From Chelonoidis abingdonii (Eukaryota; Chordata; Testudines; Testudinidae), in NCBI RefSeq assembly GCF_003597395.2, contig NC_133771.1, positions 135,900,889-135,964,888 of the forward strand: a stretch of 64,000 bases of DNA. The letters are read 5' to 3'. Both the position numbers and the translations under genes were made by a program. The notes below the pieces were generated by a model. That model did no database searches and was not told the DNA's origin. It was given only the letters and a program-made list of their open reading frames with translations. Positions 1 through 11,797 of this stretch are shown here, piece after piece (within the stretch, counting starts at the first letter, position 1; each line of letters starts with the position of its first letter).

Positions 1-369
1 CAACATCAAGTTATGAGTCTTTTTTCCTCCCTCACTCCACCAGAGTAATGTTCACTGTTTTCTCAACTTCCAAAAGTATTTCTGCATAGTCAGTGTGTAG
101 CGAGAGAGATGCATCTCTCAGAGAGATGGCTAACTTTGATTTTACTTGTCAATTTGTCTCTTCTACTTATACAGTTGTAAATGAGGTCATATCTATTAAA
201 ATAATATTCTGTCTTAAGAAATTCACAAGCAAAGAAATTTATCCAATAATTTAGATATCGATATACGAAGTGTGAACCTCATCTTCCATACACAGGTGTA
301 TCACAGGGTGGCTGGCCCCTGTAACTGAAGCAGGTACAGCCCCCGTCTGCCAGAGCATCTGCTCCCAGT

Positions 370-613
370 CAGGGCCGGCTCCAGGATTTTTGCCACCCCA
401 AGCGGCGAAAAAAAGCAAAAGCTGTGATCGCGATTGGCGGCAGCTCCTCCGCGCTGCTTTCTTTTTCGGTGGCAATTCAGCGGCAGGTCCTTCCCTCTGA
501 GAAGGACTGAGCGACCTGCCGCTGAATTGCAGCTGAAGAACCCAACATGCTGCCCCTTCCGCTTGGCCGCTCCAAGCACCTGCTTGCTGAGCTGGTGGCT
601 GGAGCCGGCCCTG
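370..613. mobile_element. hAT MITE, CAGGGCCGGCTCCAG terminal repeats
   Basis: A 244-bp non-autonomous DNA transposon. It begins CAGGGCCGGCTCCAGG and ends with the near-complement GGAGCCGGCCCTG. It is flanked by an exact 8-bp target-site duplication, CTCCCAGT, at 362-369 and 614-621, which is the hAT signature. The interior is partly palindromic and GC-rich (a CGGCGG-type core with an A-rich stretch). It has no coding capacity. Related copies lie at 1057-1188 and 51094-51383. Confidence 0.9.
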
Positions 614-621
614 CTCCCAGT

Positions 622-1056
622 TGCCCCAGTTAAGAGGGTGGGGCTGTATCTGGGGCTATAAAGGGTTAGCAGGTGTTCCAGTGAAGGGCTGGCTGTGGGA
701 AAGAACTGTCTGAGAGAAAATGAGCCAGAAAGAGTAAGGCAGCAGGACTGGTAAAGCCTGTGGTATATGGGCAAGCCTAGGCCTGGTCAAAACTAAAGAG
801 CTACCCCTCAAGCGCAGGGAAGGAACCAATTACGCCCAGACCACAAATGAATTCTTGGGACAATGAATGAGAAAACAGGAGCAAAGGTCAAAGGTTAAAA
901 ATCAGGGATTTAGAAGGGGACACTGCAGAGAGCCGGGGACATTGCTCACTAGTCCTCAAAGGTGTACAAGAAGGAGTCAGTGGACACCATCCAGTAGAAC
1001 TGGAATAGGACTGCTAGAATAGAATCCCCTGGGAGGGGAGACAGTGAAAGCCAGAG
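622..1056. other. Unassigned sequence between two hAT MITEs
   Basis: About 435 bp with no recognised gene. It has an LTR-leader-like look (TATAAAGGG near 658, purine-rich segments), but I could not assign it to a family. Both flanking MITEs have their own target-site duplications, so this stretch and the sequence outside them were continuous before the insertions. Confidence 0.4.
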
Positions 1057-1188
1057 CAGTGCCGGATCAGCAAACCAAAAAAAAAAAAAAAAGTGTTCGT
1101 GCCGCCCTAGGATTGGGCAGAATGCCGCCCCGTAGATTCTGCCGCCCCAGGCACAAACTTGCTCGGCTGGTGCCTGGAGCGGGCCCTG
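1057..1188. mobile_element. Short hAT MITE, same family as 370-613
   Basis: A 132-bp element that starts CAGTGCCGGATCAGC and ends CCTGGAGCGGGCCCTG. It is flanked by a perfect 8-bp duplication, AGCCAGAG, at 1049-1056 and 1189-1196. An internal A-run of about 17 bases sits near 1077-1093, followed by GCCGCC-rich sequence typical of this family. Confidence 0.88.
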
Positions 1189-1269
1189 AGCCAGAGATGC
1201 AAAGAGTGAGCCTTTTGATCTCAGACTTAGCTTTGGGGAAGTGTAGCAGCATCCCTGCAGGGACCTCCT

Positions 1270-1800
1270 GGCTCCTGCCCCTGCTGGGCTGAGAAAGTCA
1301 CACAGAGACCTTTTGGTGCAGTGCCTACCTGGTGCTTTTATTTATAGGCTGTGCTTCCACCATACAAGTAGTCCCCTTCTTGCAGTCCCCCAGCGTGAGA
1401 GAGGGGACAAGCTATCACTCTCTGCTCCCCTCACTGCCTTTCCTCTACTACAGCTTTCCTCTTTCCAGCTCTCCCCTGGCTTCCTGCCTCCGTGGCTCTT
1501 ATCCAGCCCCAGCCTGATGAGGCAGCAGCTGTTTAAGCTTCCCCAATCAGGGCCAGGCGGTCTACCCAGGTCCAATTCACCTCCGTTAATTGGAGCTTGA
1601 GTGACAGAGGGTTAGCTAAGCAGTTTTCTGCTTAGTACCCTGCCATGGGAAGGTACCCTATTCTATTCTGGATGGAGCCAGCTATTGTTATCTTAAATCC
1701 TTTGAAGCTGGGTACCCAAGAGACAGTCTTATCTGTGTGATGATTTCACCTTTCCGGGGTTCCTGAACAGCCACCTCCTTTGATTTAACTCTATGCATTC
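1270..1800 (-). repeat. Possible LTR-type dispersed repeat, minus strand
   Basis: This stretch resembles, from memory of reptile repeats, an LTR read on the minus strand. It is pyrimidine-rich, with a TTTATTTATA block near 1337 that reads as an AATAAA-type signal on the other strand. No terminal TG/CA pair or target-site duplication could be fixed, so the boundaries are approximate and the family is unproven. Sequence from 1800 to 2202 shows nothing recognisable. Confidence 0.3.
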
Positions 1801-2721
1801 AGGCAAGCAAGAATACCAAACTGAACAGGGAGACTGAGGAACACTTAATATTCATAAAAGGTATTACAGTTTCCCAGTTTGTCACAAGGAATAACTCCAC
1901 TGAAATTAATAGAGTTATAATGGGGTAAAACCAATGTGAGAGAAGAATGAGGCCTACATTTATCTCTCTTTTTCAAGATGGGTGCAAAAACAACATTAAT
2001 ATGCACTTGTAATTATGGTTCTAATGCATACAAACTTCCTACCAATTATCCCTGCTAGGAGCAAGAATAATTTATCCATGGAGATACCAGTCAAGGTCAG
2101 TATCAGGCCCAAATTGAACACGCATAAATATGTGGATCATGGCATTTGACACATGGGCTCCACCCAAGCATCCCTCTGTGAAGAGAGTAGCCCCTCAACA
2201 AGTCTGGGGACAGGGCTGGCCTTACCATGAGGCGAACTGAGGTGGCCACCCCAGGTGTCAAACTATGGGGGAAGAGGGAGCACTAGGACCCAGAGTGTAG
2301 AAAATCGTGTCTGCTACTGGTGCATATGTATTCTCTCTGCCCTAGATGCACAGAGATGGTGGAGTGCTGTGCTGGAGGAAGGAGGGCACAAGAGACATAA
2401 CAGGCAGGAGAAAAGGTGAGAGGAAAAGCAGAAAGCAGCAGGAGCTGCAGGGAGAGAGAGGAGGAGGAGGAACCTCTTATGTACCTCTCTAGCACCCCCA
2501 GGAGCCTGGACTGATTAACACCAGCTTCTCAGGGAGCTTCCTGTTTCCTGCTGCTTCCCTGAACCCACTTGAAGAGACCAGGTAGTCAACTGAAGTAGTA
2601 GGAGCCAGTTAGACCCTTAAGATGCTGATATCTTCCCTCACTCAGGCCCTGCTACCAGCCTGTTATTTGTCCCCTTCAACTGAGTGTTGAGAGCCACTAT
2701 AGCTGGCACAGAACAGCAGTC

Positions 2722-5383
2722 ATGAGTGAAAGAAGAAAATGCCCCTCTGGGGCAGCATTCAGAAAAAGAAAGAAAGCACAGGAAGCTTTTATATCTAAGC
2801 AGGAAGGAGCTCTCCTGAGACACATAGACACAAATGTTCACGGTGAGCCTTCCGGCCCCAGTGAGGATGTGAGTGGCGTGGAGATGTCTGATCTTCCCGT
2901 TAGTCAGAGTATAGGTGACCTGGCAGCTACTGCAGCATCCATATCTCCATCTCAAATGGTGTAACCATGCACATTCCTGAAGAAAATTGTAGATCAGAGA
3001 AGAGTGTTATAGAGGTGCAAGAAACAGCTGCTGCTGAGGTTAGTTCCTTAAGTCTAGATGATCCAGGACTGTGGACCCGGTTGAGCAGTAGCCTGAGGGA
3101 CTTCTTTGTACTGCATGGGCCATAACAAGTGAAAAACTTCATGTTCCCCAAAGACAATGAAAATAGAAGTTTCCATCCAACACATTACTGGTGTGAAACC
3201 CAGAATGTGCAGTGTGGAGCTGCCTGCTCGCCAAAGAACATATAGGAAGTGACAGTCTCTCAGCCTAAGTGATGATTCACACATCCCAAACAGAGAGAGA
3301 TAGAGTCTCTTACGGCAAAATGTTCTGAAGTTGCCATGGTGAGCATGCTGTGCTACCAAAAACCTATGCATGCACAGTACACCAGAGAGCATTCCATAGG
3401 TGGAAAGAGCTTGAGATGAGACTACTAAGGTTAAAGGCCACCATAGATGATCAGCATCAAGAGAAGATTGCATCAGAGTCTCTTTACTGGCAAAATGTTC
3501 TGAAAAGGCTCATTGCCATTGTGAGAATGCTTGCTACCCAAAACCTAGCACTGTGTGGCACTCAGCTGTATGTGCCCATGGAAAAGCACTGATGCTTCCA
3601 GAGCATCTAAGTACAAGTCACCCTGCACTGTGGCACTTCAGATCAGCTGTATGTGCCAAACAATGGAAACTTCCTTAAAATTGTGGAGCTGATGGCTGAA
3701 TTTGATGCTGTACTCCAGGAGCATCTAAGAAGAGTCACCACCCAAGAAATGTACACATACCACTAACTTGGAAAAACAATTCAAAATGAGATCAAACAGT
3801 TACTGGCAACAAAAGTCAAACAGAAGATTGCGGCAGATCTGAAGTCAGCAAGATATTAATCTGTTATTCTGGACTGCACACCTGATATCAGCCATATGGA
3901 ACAAATGACTTTAATGGTGTGTTTTGTAACAAGAACAGAACCTAGTGAAAATGTCCCTGCAATGGTGACTGTCAGAGAGTATTTTCTAGAATTTATTGAC
4001 ATTGATGATACTACAGGAGCTGGTATGACAAACATGCTTCTTAAAAAGCTGGAAGATACGGGAATTGCAATAGCTGACATGAGAGGTCAGGGCTACACTA
4101 ATGGTGCCAACATGAGAGGAAAGAACAGAGGAGTGGAGATATGGATCCAAGAGTTAAACCCTTGAGCTTTTTTTGTCCCGTGCAGTTCTCATTCATTGAA
4201 CTTGGTGGTCAGTGATGCAGTATCAGCTTCTAGTGAGGCTGCTGAATATTTTAATGTAATTCAAAGAATCTATGTGTTTTTCTCTGCATCAATTCATCAG
4301 TGGCAAACTTTGAAGCAATATCTGGGAACATCCTCTCTGACACTGACACTACTGAGTGCCACACGATGGGAAAGTCAAGTGGAGGCGATAAAGCCTATCA
4401 AACACCAAATTGGGACAATAGATGATGCCATAGTTGCAATTATGGAGGATAATGCTATGATATGAACTGTTTGTGGGAGAACAGTGGCAGAGGGAAATGG
4501 AATCACCAGAAACATACATAACTTCAAATTTCTGTGTGGCTTAGTGTTGTGGCATGACATACTGTTTGAAATAAATGTTGTAAGCAAGAGCCTCCAACGT
4601 GTTGACCTTGATATATCTGGAGCAATGGAACAACTGGACAAAGCAAAGTCATACCTACAGTCTTACCGGTCAGATGAGGGATTTCAAAACATGCTGAAGA
4701 GTGCACAGAAGTTGGCAGAGGAACTTCACACTGAAGTTTTTTTCCCACCAATTCAAGAATACAAGAGTCACTGAAGATGAAGACATTTTGATTACAAGGC
4801 ACGGGATAATCCCATAAGAGACCCCAAACAACAATTCAAAGTCGAATTCTTTAACCAGATGTAGATTGTGCAATATAGTCAGTTGAAGAACATTTCATGC
4901 AGCTCAAGGAACACAGCAGTATATTTGGGATGTTGTATGATATTCCAAAACTCTTCACTATACCTGAAGAAGACCTACACCATCAGTGCAGGGCACTAGA
5001 GACAGTGTTGACACATGATGATGTGCAATATCGATGCAAGTGATTTAGGTGATGAACTGAAAGCCCTTTCAAAATACATTTCAGCAGGATCAACTCCAAA
5101 GGCTGTTCTGGAACATATGCGCACAAATAAGATGACCACCCTCTTTCCAAATGCTTTTGTTGCTCTGCGCATACTTCTAACACCTCCTGTAACAGTTGCC
5201 AGTGGAGAACACAGCTTCTCCAAGCTGAAGTTAATAAAAACACATCTACGCTCCACAATGACACAGGAGAGGCTGGTCAGCCTTGCAACTATCTCAGTAG
5301 AGCATGAGCTGACCCAGACTGTGGACCTTCAGGACGCAGTTCAAATCTTTGCAACCAAGAAGGCACAGAAAGCACCACTTTGA
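2722..5383 (+). pseudogene. hAT transposase, ZMYM1-like, broken by stops and frameshifts
   Basis: This would have been the DNA-binding, cut-and-paste recombinase of the enclosing element. The N-terminus (ATG 2722, to 2964) reads MSERRKCPSGAAFRKRKK, the basic start typical of ZMYM1-like/TTF-zinc-finger hAT proteins. The reading then shifts by one frame. From about 3350 to 5383 almost all recognisable protein lies in a single frame, interrupted by stops near 3590, 4163, 4463, 4772. Recognisable blocks are DILFEINVVSKSLQ (about 4555-4600) and the C-terminal hAT dimerisation block, LLTPPVTVASGEHSFSKLKL followed by the LRSTMTQERL motif (about 5170-5270). The protein ends with TGA at 5381. Catalytic residues could not be assigned with certainty. 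It is clearly non-functional. A domesticated host gene is unlikely because it sits exactly inside transposon ends. Confidence 0.88.
3305..3731 (+). repeat. Internal partial duplications within the hAT coding remnant
   Basis: Two pairs of similar segments occur in direct orientation. 3305-3365 resembles 3479-3547 (both carry GCAAAATGTTCTGAA and a CCAAAACCTA-like end, about 174 bp apart). 3555-3611 resembles 3634-3731 (both carry CAGCTGTATGTGCC and AGCATCTAAG). These look like local tandem duplications acquired during decay and partly explain the scrambled frame in this part of the transposase. Confidence 0.6.
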
Positions 5384-5672
5384 TTATTCAAACAGATAAA
5401 AATGCCAGTGTTTACTATGCAGGCAAGAAAAGTTACATTTGCTGTTCAGGCATTTGAAAGTTAAGTGTTACTTAAAATTTTGCAACAAGGCATTTTAAGT
5501 TGTTAGTTCTCCTTTTTGGGGGTAGGTAGCAAAGCAGTATCATGAGAGGAGTAAAAGAGGAAGGCAGAATTGAGACCTTTCAAAGTTTTGGCCCAAGCAA
5601 GGGGGAATGGTGGCATCATTTGAGCTCCCCGCCTCAGATGCCAAAATGTTGTGGGCTGGCCCTGTCTGGGGA

Positions 5673-8600
5673 CAGCTTGTACACTGCACTCCCTCTGCTG
5701 GCCACAGGTTTTCCAGACAGTACCTGTGGGGAGCACCTGTCAGCATTTGGCCTTCTACTGGTAAAGTTCAGTGTCAGTGTTGCTAAAATACACTTGCCAA
5801 ATGCCCATACATGTGAACTTTGAGTGACTTTTTAAAAAGGTTTGAGTTTTCATTGCTCCGTGGGTGATAAATTATGTTCTACCCGGATGTTCCAAGACAA
5901 TCCTACAGGAACTACTTTTCAGCTGTTCAGTACAAAGTTAGTAACAGAAGGTCTTTAGGTTAATAATTATATAAAAGCTGGATAAATATTTGCCTAGAGG
6001 TACATATGTATATACATACATTTTATCTTAGTGTTTCATGCGGCAGCAATGGCAAAAAAGACAGTGCTAATTCCTGCCTTTAACTGAAGCAGCCAGGCCA
6101 GGAGTTATTGATGTTTTGTCAGCAAAGCATTTGTCCCAAGAATCACCTGCAGTTATCCATAACTTATGCAGTGAAAGAAAGGATGAGTGGGTTGGTTCTT
6201 AATTCTTCATGTTTGTTTTAGTGTTAGAAAGTATTACAATGGATGAGAAGCACTTGAAAATCACCAAAATGTGTGTGATGTAATTTGGATGGCCGCTGTT
6301 CCCTTACAGGGCAGGCTGGTTCTAGATGCGTTGTTGTTGCAATGAGCTGCCCACACTGTTTATTATCCATATGTATTGGAGCAGTTTACACAAGGGTTCT
6401 CTTGCTGGCTAGTGTGCAAACCTGATGGCAACAGAGGCTAAACATACTACCAAACCTATAGGTCATGATTCCTTGAGGAAGAGGGGTATGCCCCAACATG
6501 TAACCCAGGCACATATCCTAGCACACCCCTATGCACTGTGGAGAGATCTGCCTGGCTGTGTGCTTGGAAAATTACTCCCTATGCCCTCTTTAGTAGGCAT
6601 CCTTGTACACCAGCAGGCCACAGTGCAGGATTTAGCCAGACAAAGAAGACAAAAATCTTCATGTTTGGCTGTCTTGTGGTGTGCATGTGTTGGTTTTTGT
6701 TTTGGTTTGGGTTTTTTTAAGCTTCAGGGCATTTTCTTGGAGTGGTCAGCTGGAACTAAAACCCTGGTTTGTATAGTAAAACTGCTTGTTTTAATCTCTC
6801 AAGTCATAAATTTGCTCAGTCCAGTCTTTTTGTGGAGGGTGGTATCCTTCTAGGCCTGTTGGAGAGTAATACGTGTTGGTGCGATTAATCCCATTGAAAT
6901 AGTTTTCTGGTGCATTACCTTAATAAAACAATTTCCCCGGCAGCTTGGAGTTCCCTGGATCACATCAGGATGTTCTTTGCTGGTGTTCTGTAGTCCTTTC
7001 AGTTTTTCTCCATTGCTTTTTGGGCCAGGTTGCCTCCAAGCATACCATGTGCTTCAGTAATAATAACAAAAGGCAAAAATAAAGCCACTCATAAGACCAT
7101 TATTTTCATTAGCTCTTCTGTTCTAAAAGCCAGGAAAACATCAGCAGGGCCCACTAGACCCTAGCCAGCTGTCTTCTTCTTCCAGTCATCAAAACAGTGA
7201 GCTATTATGTAAGCTCTACTAGAAGAGTTTGCTAGGAAACCAAATTAGTTCAGGATCTCACTGGTATCTTAGGTGCTAAGTTTGATCAACTAGCCCTCTC
7301 AGGTCAAAGTCTAGAAAGTATAGAATCAGAACAGATGGAGCAGAACCAAGAAGAAACTGTGAGGAAATTGAATTAAGGCACACACGCACACACGAAGAAA
7401 ACAGATGTCACATTGCTACCAATTCATGGAACACTAATGTTAAACTACAAGTATTGCATCGAAACAATGAATTACCACCAAGTGAGAGTGGTCAATGTCA
7501 GATTTCTGGCATTATTTACCAAGTGGTCTAATCACATTTATTACAGCTAGAGCTACAGAAAAGGTTGCAGGAATTTCTTCATTTTGGGCTAGATTCTACC
7601 CAGCATCCTTCCATGAATACTCCCATTTTCTTCTATATAACTACTGCTGGAGTGGAGTAGTATGCAGCATGAGGAAGACAGGAAGAGTGGCAGAGTCTAG
7701 CCTTTCATATTTTTTCTTTCAAAATAAATTTTTTTTCAAAGAAATTTTAATACAAAAAAAATTGCACTAAAGGCCAAATTGTGTCTTTTAGGCATTGGTT
7801 TGTATTGGCAATGCATAGACCAGGGACAGCTCAGGAAGTTTTTACATCCGTGTAACTCACTGACTTCAAGAGAGTTACTTCCAATTTACATCCTTGCAGA
7901 TTCCTGTGTCACTGCACATGTTCTCAGGCCCTGCAGTCCCTGGTGGATATCTGGGAAGGGCACTTTGATGCAATATTGCATTTGCCTGATTGTACCATGA
8001 GCTCGTTTTATCACTCATCAAAGGAGCAGGCGAGAGATGTCTGGTTTATGACGGAGAGATCCTAAGAGATTATGGATACTTATTTGTCTTGATCTGTCCC
8101 TGCCCTCCAAAAATGTCATTATGCAGCTGCTGTGAAGCAAACCAATATATTTTAAAATAAAGGGCCAAATGATGCCCTCAAAGGCCCAAATGTGGCCCCT
8201 GCTGAAATTGTTGGGAGCCCTCTCCTCTCTCAAACTGCCTAGAGTAGAATTTGAGCCAAAGACTTTACAAAATACTTGTATGTGGTTGAACTGAAGGAGT
8301 GGAAACATATGTGGGAAGCAACGGGACATGGTGATATTCTGAGAGAGCTGCAGATAAATGCCAGTGAAGCACTGGGTCAGTATTGGACAAGGGACCTGAG
8401 GGAGGCTGGAGGCTGACACTGAGGATTATATTTTATAATTTATTTTTGAAAGAAAAATATCTGGAACCAGGATGGGTCAAGTGGATATTATCAAAGAGGT
8501 TACATTTAAATTGATGGTGTTCTAAAAACAATGACTGCAATGTTAAGACTTTCTGAACTCACTCCTATAGCATACAGCCCAACTTTTTCAGTCTGACTAC

Positions 8601-8741
8601 ATGCCAAACTTGTCTACAACTACAGTGCATCATGTAATAATAGTGAGAGCAAAGGGTGTGGATCGTGGGAAATTAAGGGTGTATGTGGGTGTAAATGACA
8701 GCAAAATGTAGCTCTATGTGTCTATGCCTATGCCAAGGAAT
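5673..8741. other. Long stretch without a recognised gene
   Basis: About 3 kb of AT-rich sequence with no coding similarity I recognise. It holds a short CA-rich run (7377-7396), an A/T-rich low-complexity patch near 7715-7765, and palindromic turtle-type sequence near 7590-7900 (for example AGTTACTTCCAATTTACATC). Open frames here are short and show no family motifs. Confidence 0.5.
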
Positions 8742-9024
8742 GAGACAAGGTGGGTGAGCTATTATCTTTTATTGGGCCAACTTCTGTTGGTGAAAAAGAC
8801 AAGCTTTCAAGCTTACACAGAGTTCTTCTTTAGGTCTGGGAAAGGCACTCAGAGTGTCACAGCTAAATACAAGGTGGAACAGATTGTTTAGCATAAGTAG
8901 TTAGCGCGTATTGTAAGGAACCATTCAAGGTGAAATGGCCAGTTAACTCCAATGCATTTATAGGACAAAAAAGGGGGCATAGTGTTATCAGATTGTTAAA
9001 ATAAGCCATAAAACCAGTGTCCAT
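8742..9024 (-). mobile_element. Penelope-like retroelement 3' fragment, second family
   Basis: Read on the minus strand, the fragment contains the widespread reptile Penelope tail: a hammerhead-like core, then GAAAGCTTGTC, then ACCAACAGAAGTTGG, and a terminus ending ACCTTGTCTCA at 8742. The first core box reads CTAAAGA here instead of CUGANGA, so the ribozyme motif is degenerate. Upstream sequence is cut by a MITE at about 9025. No coding part is preserved. Confidence 0.7.
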
Positions 9025-9319
9025 GGCCATGTCTACACGTACAGCACTGCAGCGGCGCAGCTATACCAATAGAGCTGTGCCACTGCAGAGCCTCTAGTGA
9101 AGATGCTCTATGTCAACAGGAGAGAGCTCTTCCGTTGGCATAAAAAACCCACCCTCTGAGCAGCATAAGCTATGTTGGCAGGAGAAGCTCTATTGCCAAC
9201 ATAGTGCTATGCACACAAGTGCTTATGTAGGTATCATTTATGTCACTCAGAGGGTGGAATATTCACATCCCTGAGCGGCACAAGTTTTGCCCACATAGGC
9301 AATAATGTAGATATAGCCT
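9025..9319. mobile_element. MITE with GGCYATGTCTACA ends
   Basis: The left end reads GGCCATGTCTACACG and the right end, reverse-complemented, reads GGCTATATCTACATT. These are the ends of a common reptile inverted-repeat MITE family. The interior has CTCTGAG/CAGAGGGTG-type palindromic stretches (CCACCCTCTGAGC near 9150, CTCAGAGGGTGG near 9247). It sits at the upstream edge of the Penelope fragment. A clean target-site duplication could not be fixed (CAT on one side, TAT on the other). A related copy lies near 37205-37410. Confidence 0.65.
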
Positions 9320-10489
9320 ATGAATGTCCTTCCTCATCACATTGTTCAAAACACTGCGATGACGGCTAGCAAGGGATTTCCAGTCACTTGAAATTGATGT
9401 GGGAGATTATCCTGTGGATTTGTATTCCTTTTTTGGGCAAGAGTATGGAACTCAAGAACAAGCTGCAGTAATACAGAGCTGTACAACTTGTGTTGGATAA
9501 ATAATTGAGGGCTATGGATAAACAGGTGAACACCAGCTGGCTAAGTCTGGAATTAACTGTAACACATACTGCACAGCAGAATCTTGGATTTGGAAGCTAC
9601 TAGGTCTCAGCAGACATTCCAGCTATTCACTTCCAAAGACTGCCAACACACATGTAAGACCTGGTGTCTGACCTAATATAAACATAAGCCGTGCTGTACT
9701 GGAACAAGTCGCTGTTGAGCCATCTAGCTTGGTTTCCTAGCTCTGTCTGTGGCCAGTATGTGATGAGTCACAGGAAGTTGAAAAATCCCCGAAAATACAT
9801 GAAGTCAGTTGGGCATTGCTATATGCTAGGGGGAGGAGGGAATTCCTTCCTGATGCCACCAGCTGATCAATCCAATCCAATCACTGTGTATAACCATCCA
9901 TTGAAAAGAAAGAGGAACATCTGACTTGTGCTAGTCATTTACAGTCTGATGTAGCTTTGGAAATGTTTTTCTCCTCTGGATTCTTCAGGGATTTAAAGAT
10001 TTACAGTTCTGGTTAGAAAAAGAATGCAATTTCAATATCAGATTAATTTTATGCCCACGGCAGCCAGAAGTAGAAATAAGCATTCTGGCAAATGTATAGA
10101 GGACATTGGATGATTGCCAACGGAACAGAAGACAACATGAGAATGAGAAAAGAAATACTATATTCCAGCGTAGGTCTGAGATAATGATGATGAGTAATCT
10201 ATTACAGATTATTTCTGCTTGTTTTAAACCATACAGACCTTCCAGGAATAATGTATGTTTAATATCAAACCACTTCAAATCACTCCATTGCAGTACTCCA
10301 TTGCTTCACACTCATAAACAAGACAAATATGGGGTAGCCTGTTCCATCAGACTCTGCTGTAATAAACATGGGGAGGCTGAGGGAGGTTGGGTTTTTCTGC
10401 CCACTGTGGGGAGCAGGATCATGTGCGGCTGGCTGAGCGGGAATGAAGGAGACTCTCTTAAGGCCTAAACTGTCCCCAGGAAAAGCATG
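9320..10489. other. Unassigned sequence
   Basis: Nothing recognised. Short open frames on both strands lack motifs and overlap each other. Base composition is like the surrounding AT-rich sequence. Confidence 0.45.
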
Positions 10490-10740
10490 TCCTCCAGTTT
10501 CAGACACAATACTACCCCCCAAAAGAGTAGCTCCTTTCTCCATCTGAGACACTGAAGCCTCCCATAAAAAGCAGCTTATCCTATTTTGACAATAAGTTAT
10601 CCCACAGAGAGTAATTCCCCACAGTCTGGGACACTGAGGTCTTTCACAAGCAGCAGCTCCCCCTAATGTGAGACACCAAACTTCCCCCCAAAGCAGCTCC
10701 TCCACTGTCAGACTCTGGCCCCTCTCCCCACACACAGAGA
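10490..10740. repeat. Degenerate minisatellite, about 43-bp period
   Basis: About six diverged direct units follow the pattern CTGAGACACTGAAGCCTCCC then AAAGCAGCTCCTCC. The best-preserved units start near 10540 (CATCTGAGACACTGAAGCC), 10623 (CAGTCTGGGACACTGAGG) and 10657 (AATGTGAGACACCAAAC). An open frame of 169 codons on the minus strand across it is a by-product of the repeat, because it has no family motifs and the repeat explains its composition. Confidence 0.6.
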
Positions 10741-11797
10741 GGTTCTCCCCCCGTCTTTTCAAACACCCACAGCAGGTAGCTACAGTCAAGTGCTGGCAGC
10801 GTCACAAACATTTAATTTCTTCATACCAACTGACTTTAACTACAGGTTCTGGTTGTAAAATCCCTTCTTCAGCAAAACTGGATGTCTTGAGGGACTGGTG
10901 TGGAATACAGAGGTTCCCTGGCTCTCCCTCTGCTTAGTAATTACCAGAAATTGTTACTGTTTGACACTTTGACAGCAACTGGTACTTGGTTGCTTATCCA
11001 TAAGAAAAACTGTACTGAGACTATTCTATTTCTTTTGCTAACACACTGTCATTAAATTGGTAAGATTCCAGAGCCTTCTCACTCTGCCTACCACAATCAA
11101 AAAGGCAATAAATGCAGATTAAATTTAAAGTATTTTTATAGTTTGGAAACTTACTATTTCTAAGCAATTTTTTTATTTGTGCAAGTCCCACTTATGGTCA
11201 CATGAAAATATTGACAGAATCCAACATTTCTTGGATTATTTTTTTACTAAGGTACCTTTTGTGGTTTACTGATAGTAAATTTACTTACAGAGAATGTGGA
11301 ATAAGCTGGTGGGCTCAGTCCAGTAACTATAGTGAACAAATGCCCAGATTACAATAACCAGCATAGCAGTTGGCACTTATGTGAGATAGTCTGCATAACT
11401 CATTTGTGGTTTCACCCACTGAGTGTGACTATGTATATGGAGTACACAGACTAGCAAAGAAAGAAAACTACAGTATATATGTGTGTGCTGCAATTTTCAA
11501 AGGCAAGTAGGAAATTTAGCCACACAATTCATGTTAACTGAAAATTTAAAGAGAAATAAATATATACACACAAAACACTCACATCCATACAGACATATAT
11601 GCACACATATGAATAAGAAAAGCCTCTGCAGTTACACTGCTATAGCAGTTTTTTATTCCTATAAATGAATGATGCACTTCCAGTCAATATATTCATCCAG
11701 TGCAATTTTGCCTCTGCCCAGAACCTTTCTTTTCACTATGAGGTAAATACTGATTCTCTTCTCATGACGCAATATCAGATTTTGGGTGGCTAACGTA
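10741..11797. other. Unassigned AT-rich sequence
   Basis: No recognised gene. Contains alternating TATATGTGTGTG/CACACA low-complexity stretches at 11473-11610. Confidence 0.45.

Larger units (their letters stand above)
2211..5664 (+). mobile_element. Complete but dead hAT transposon (3454 bp)
   Basis: The element begins CAGGGCTGGCCTTACC and ends GGGCTGGCCCTG, so the tips are inverted repeats (CAGGGCYRGCC). It is flanked by an exact 8-bp duplication, TCTGGGGA, at 2203-2210 and 5665-5672. Between them lies one transposase remnant on the plus strand (2722-5383), a long 5' non-coding leader (2211-2721), and a short 3' segment of about 280 bp. An intact pair of ends with an exact duplication shows that the whole unit inserted once and then decayed in place. 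I assign it to hAT from the duplication length, the CAGGG tip and the C-terminal dimerisation domain. The subfamily is the one that gave rise to proteins annotated as zinc-finger MYM-type 1-like. Confidence 0.92.
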
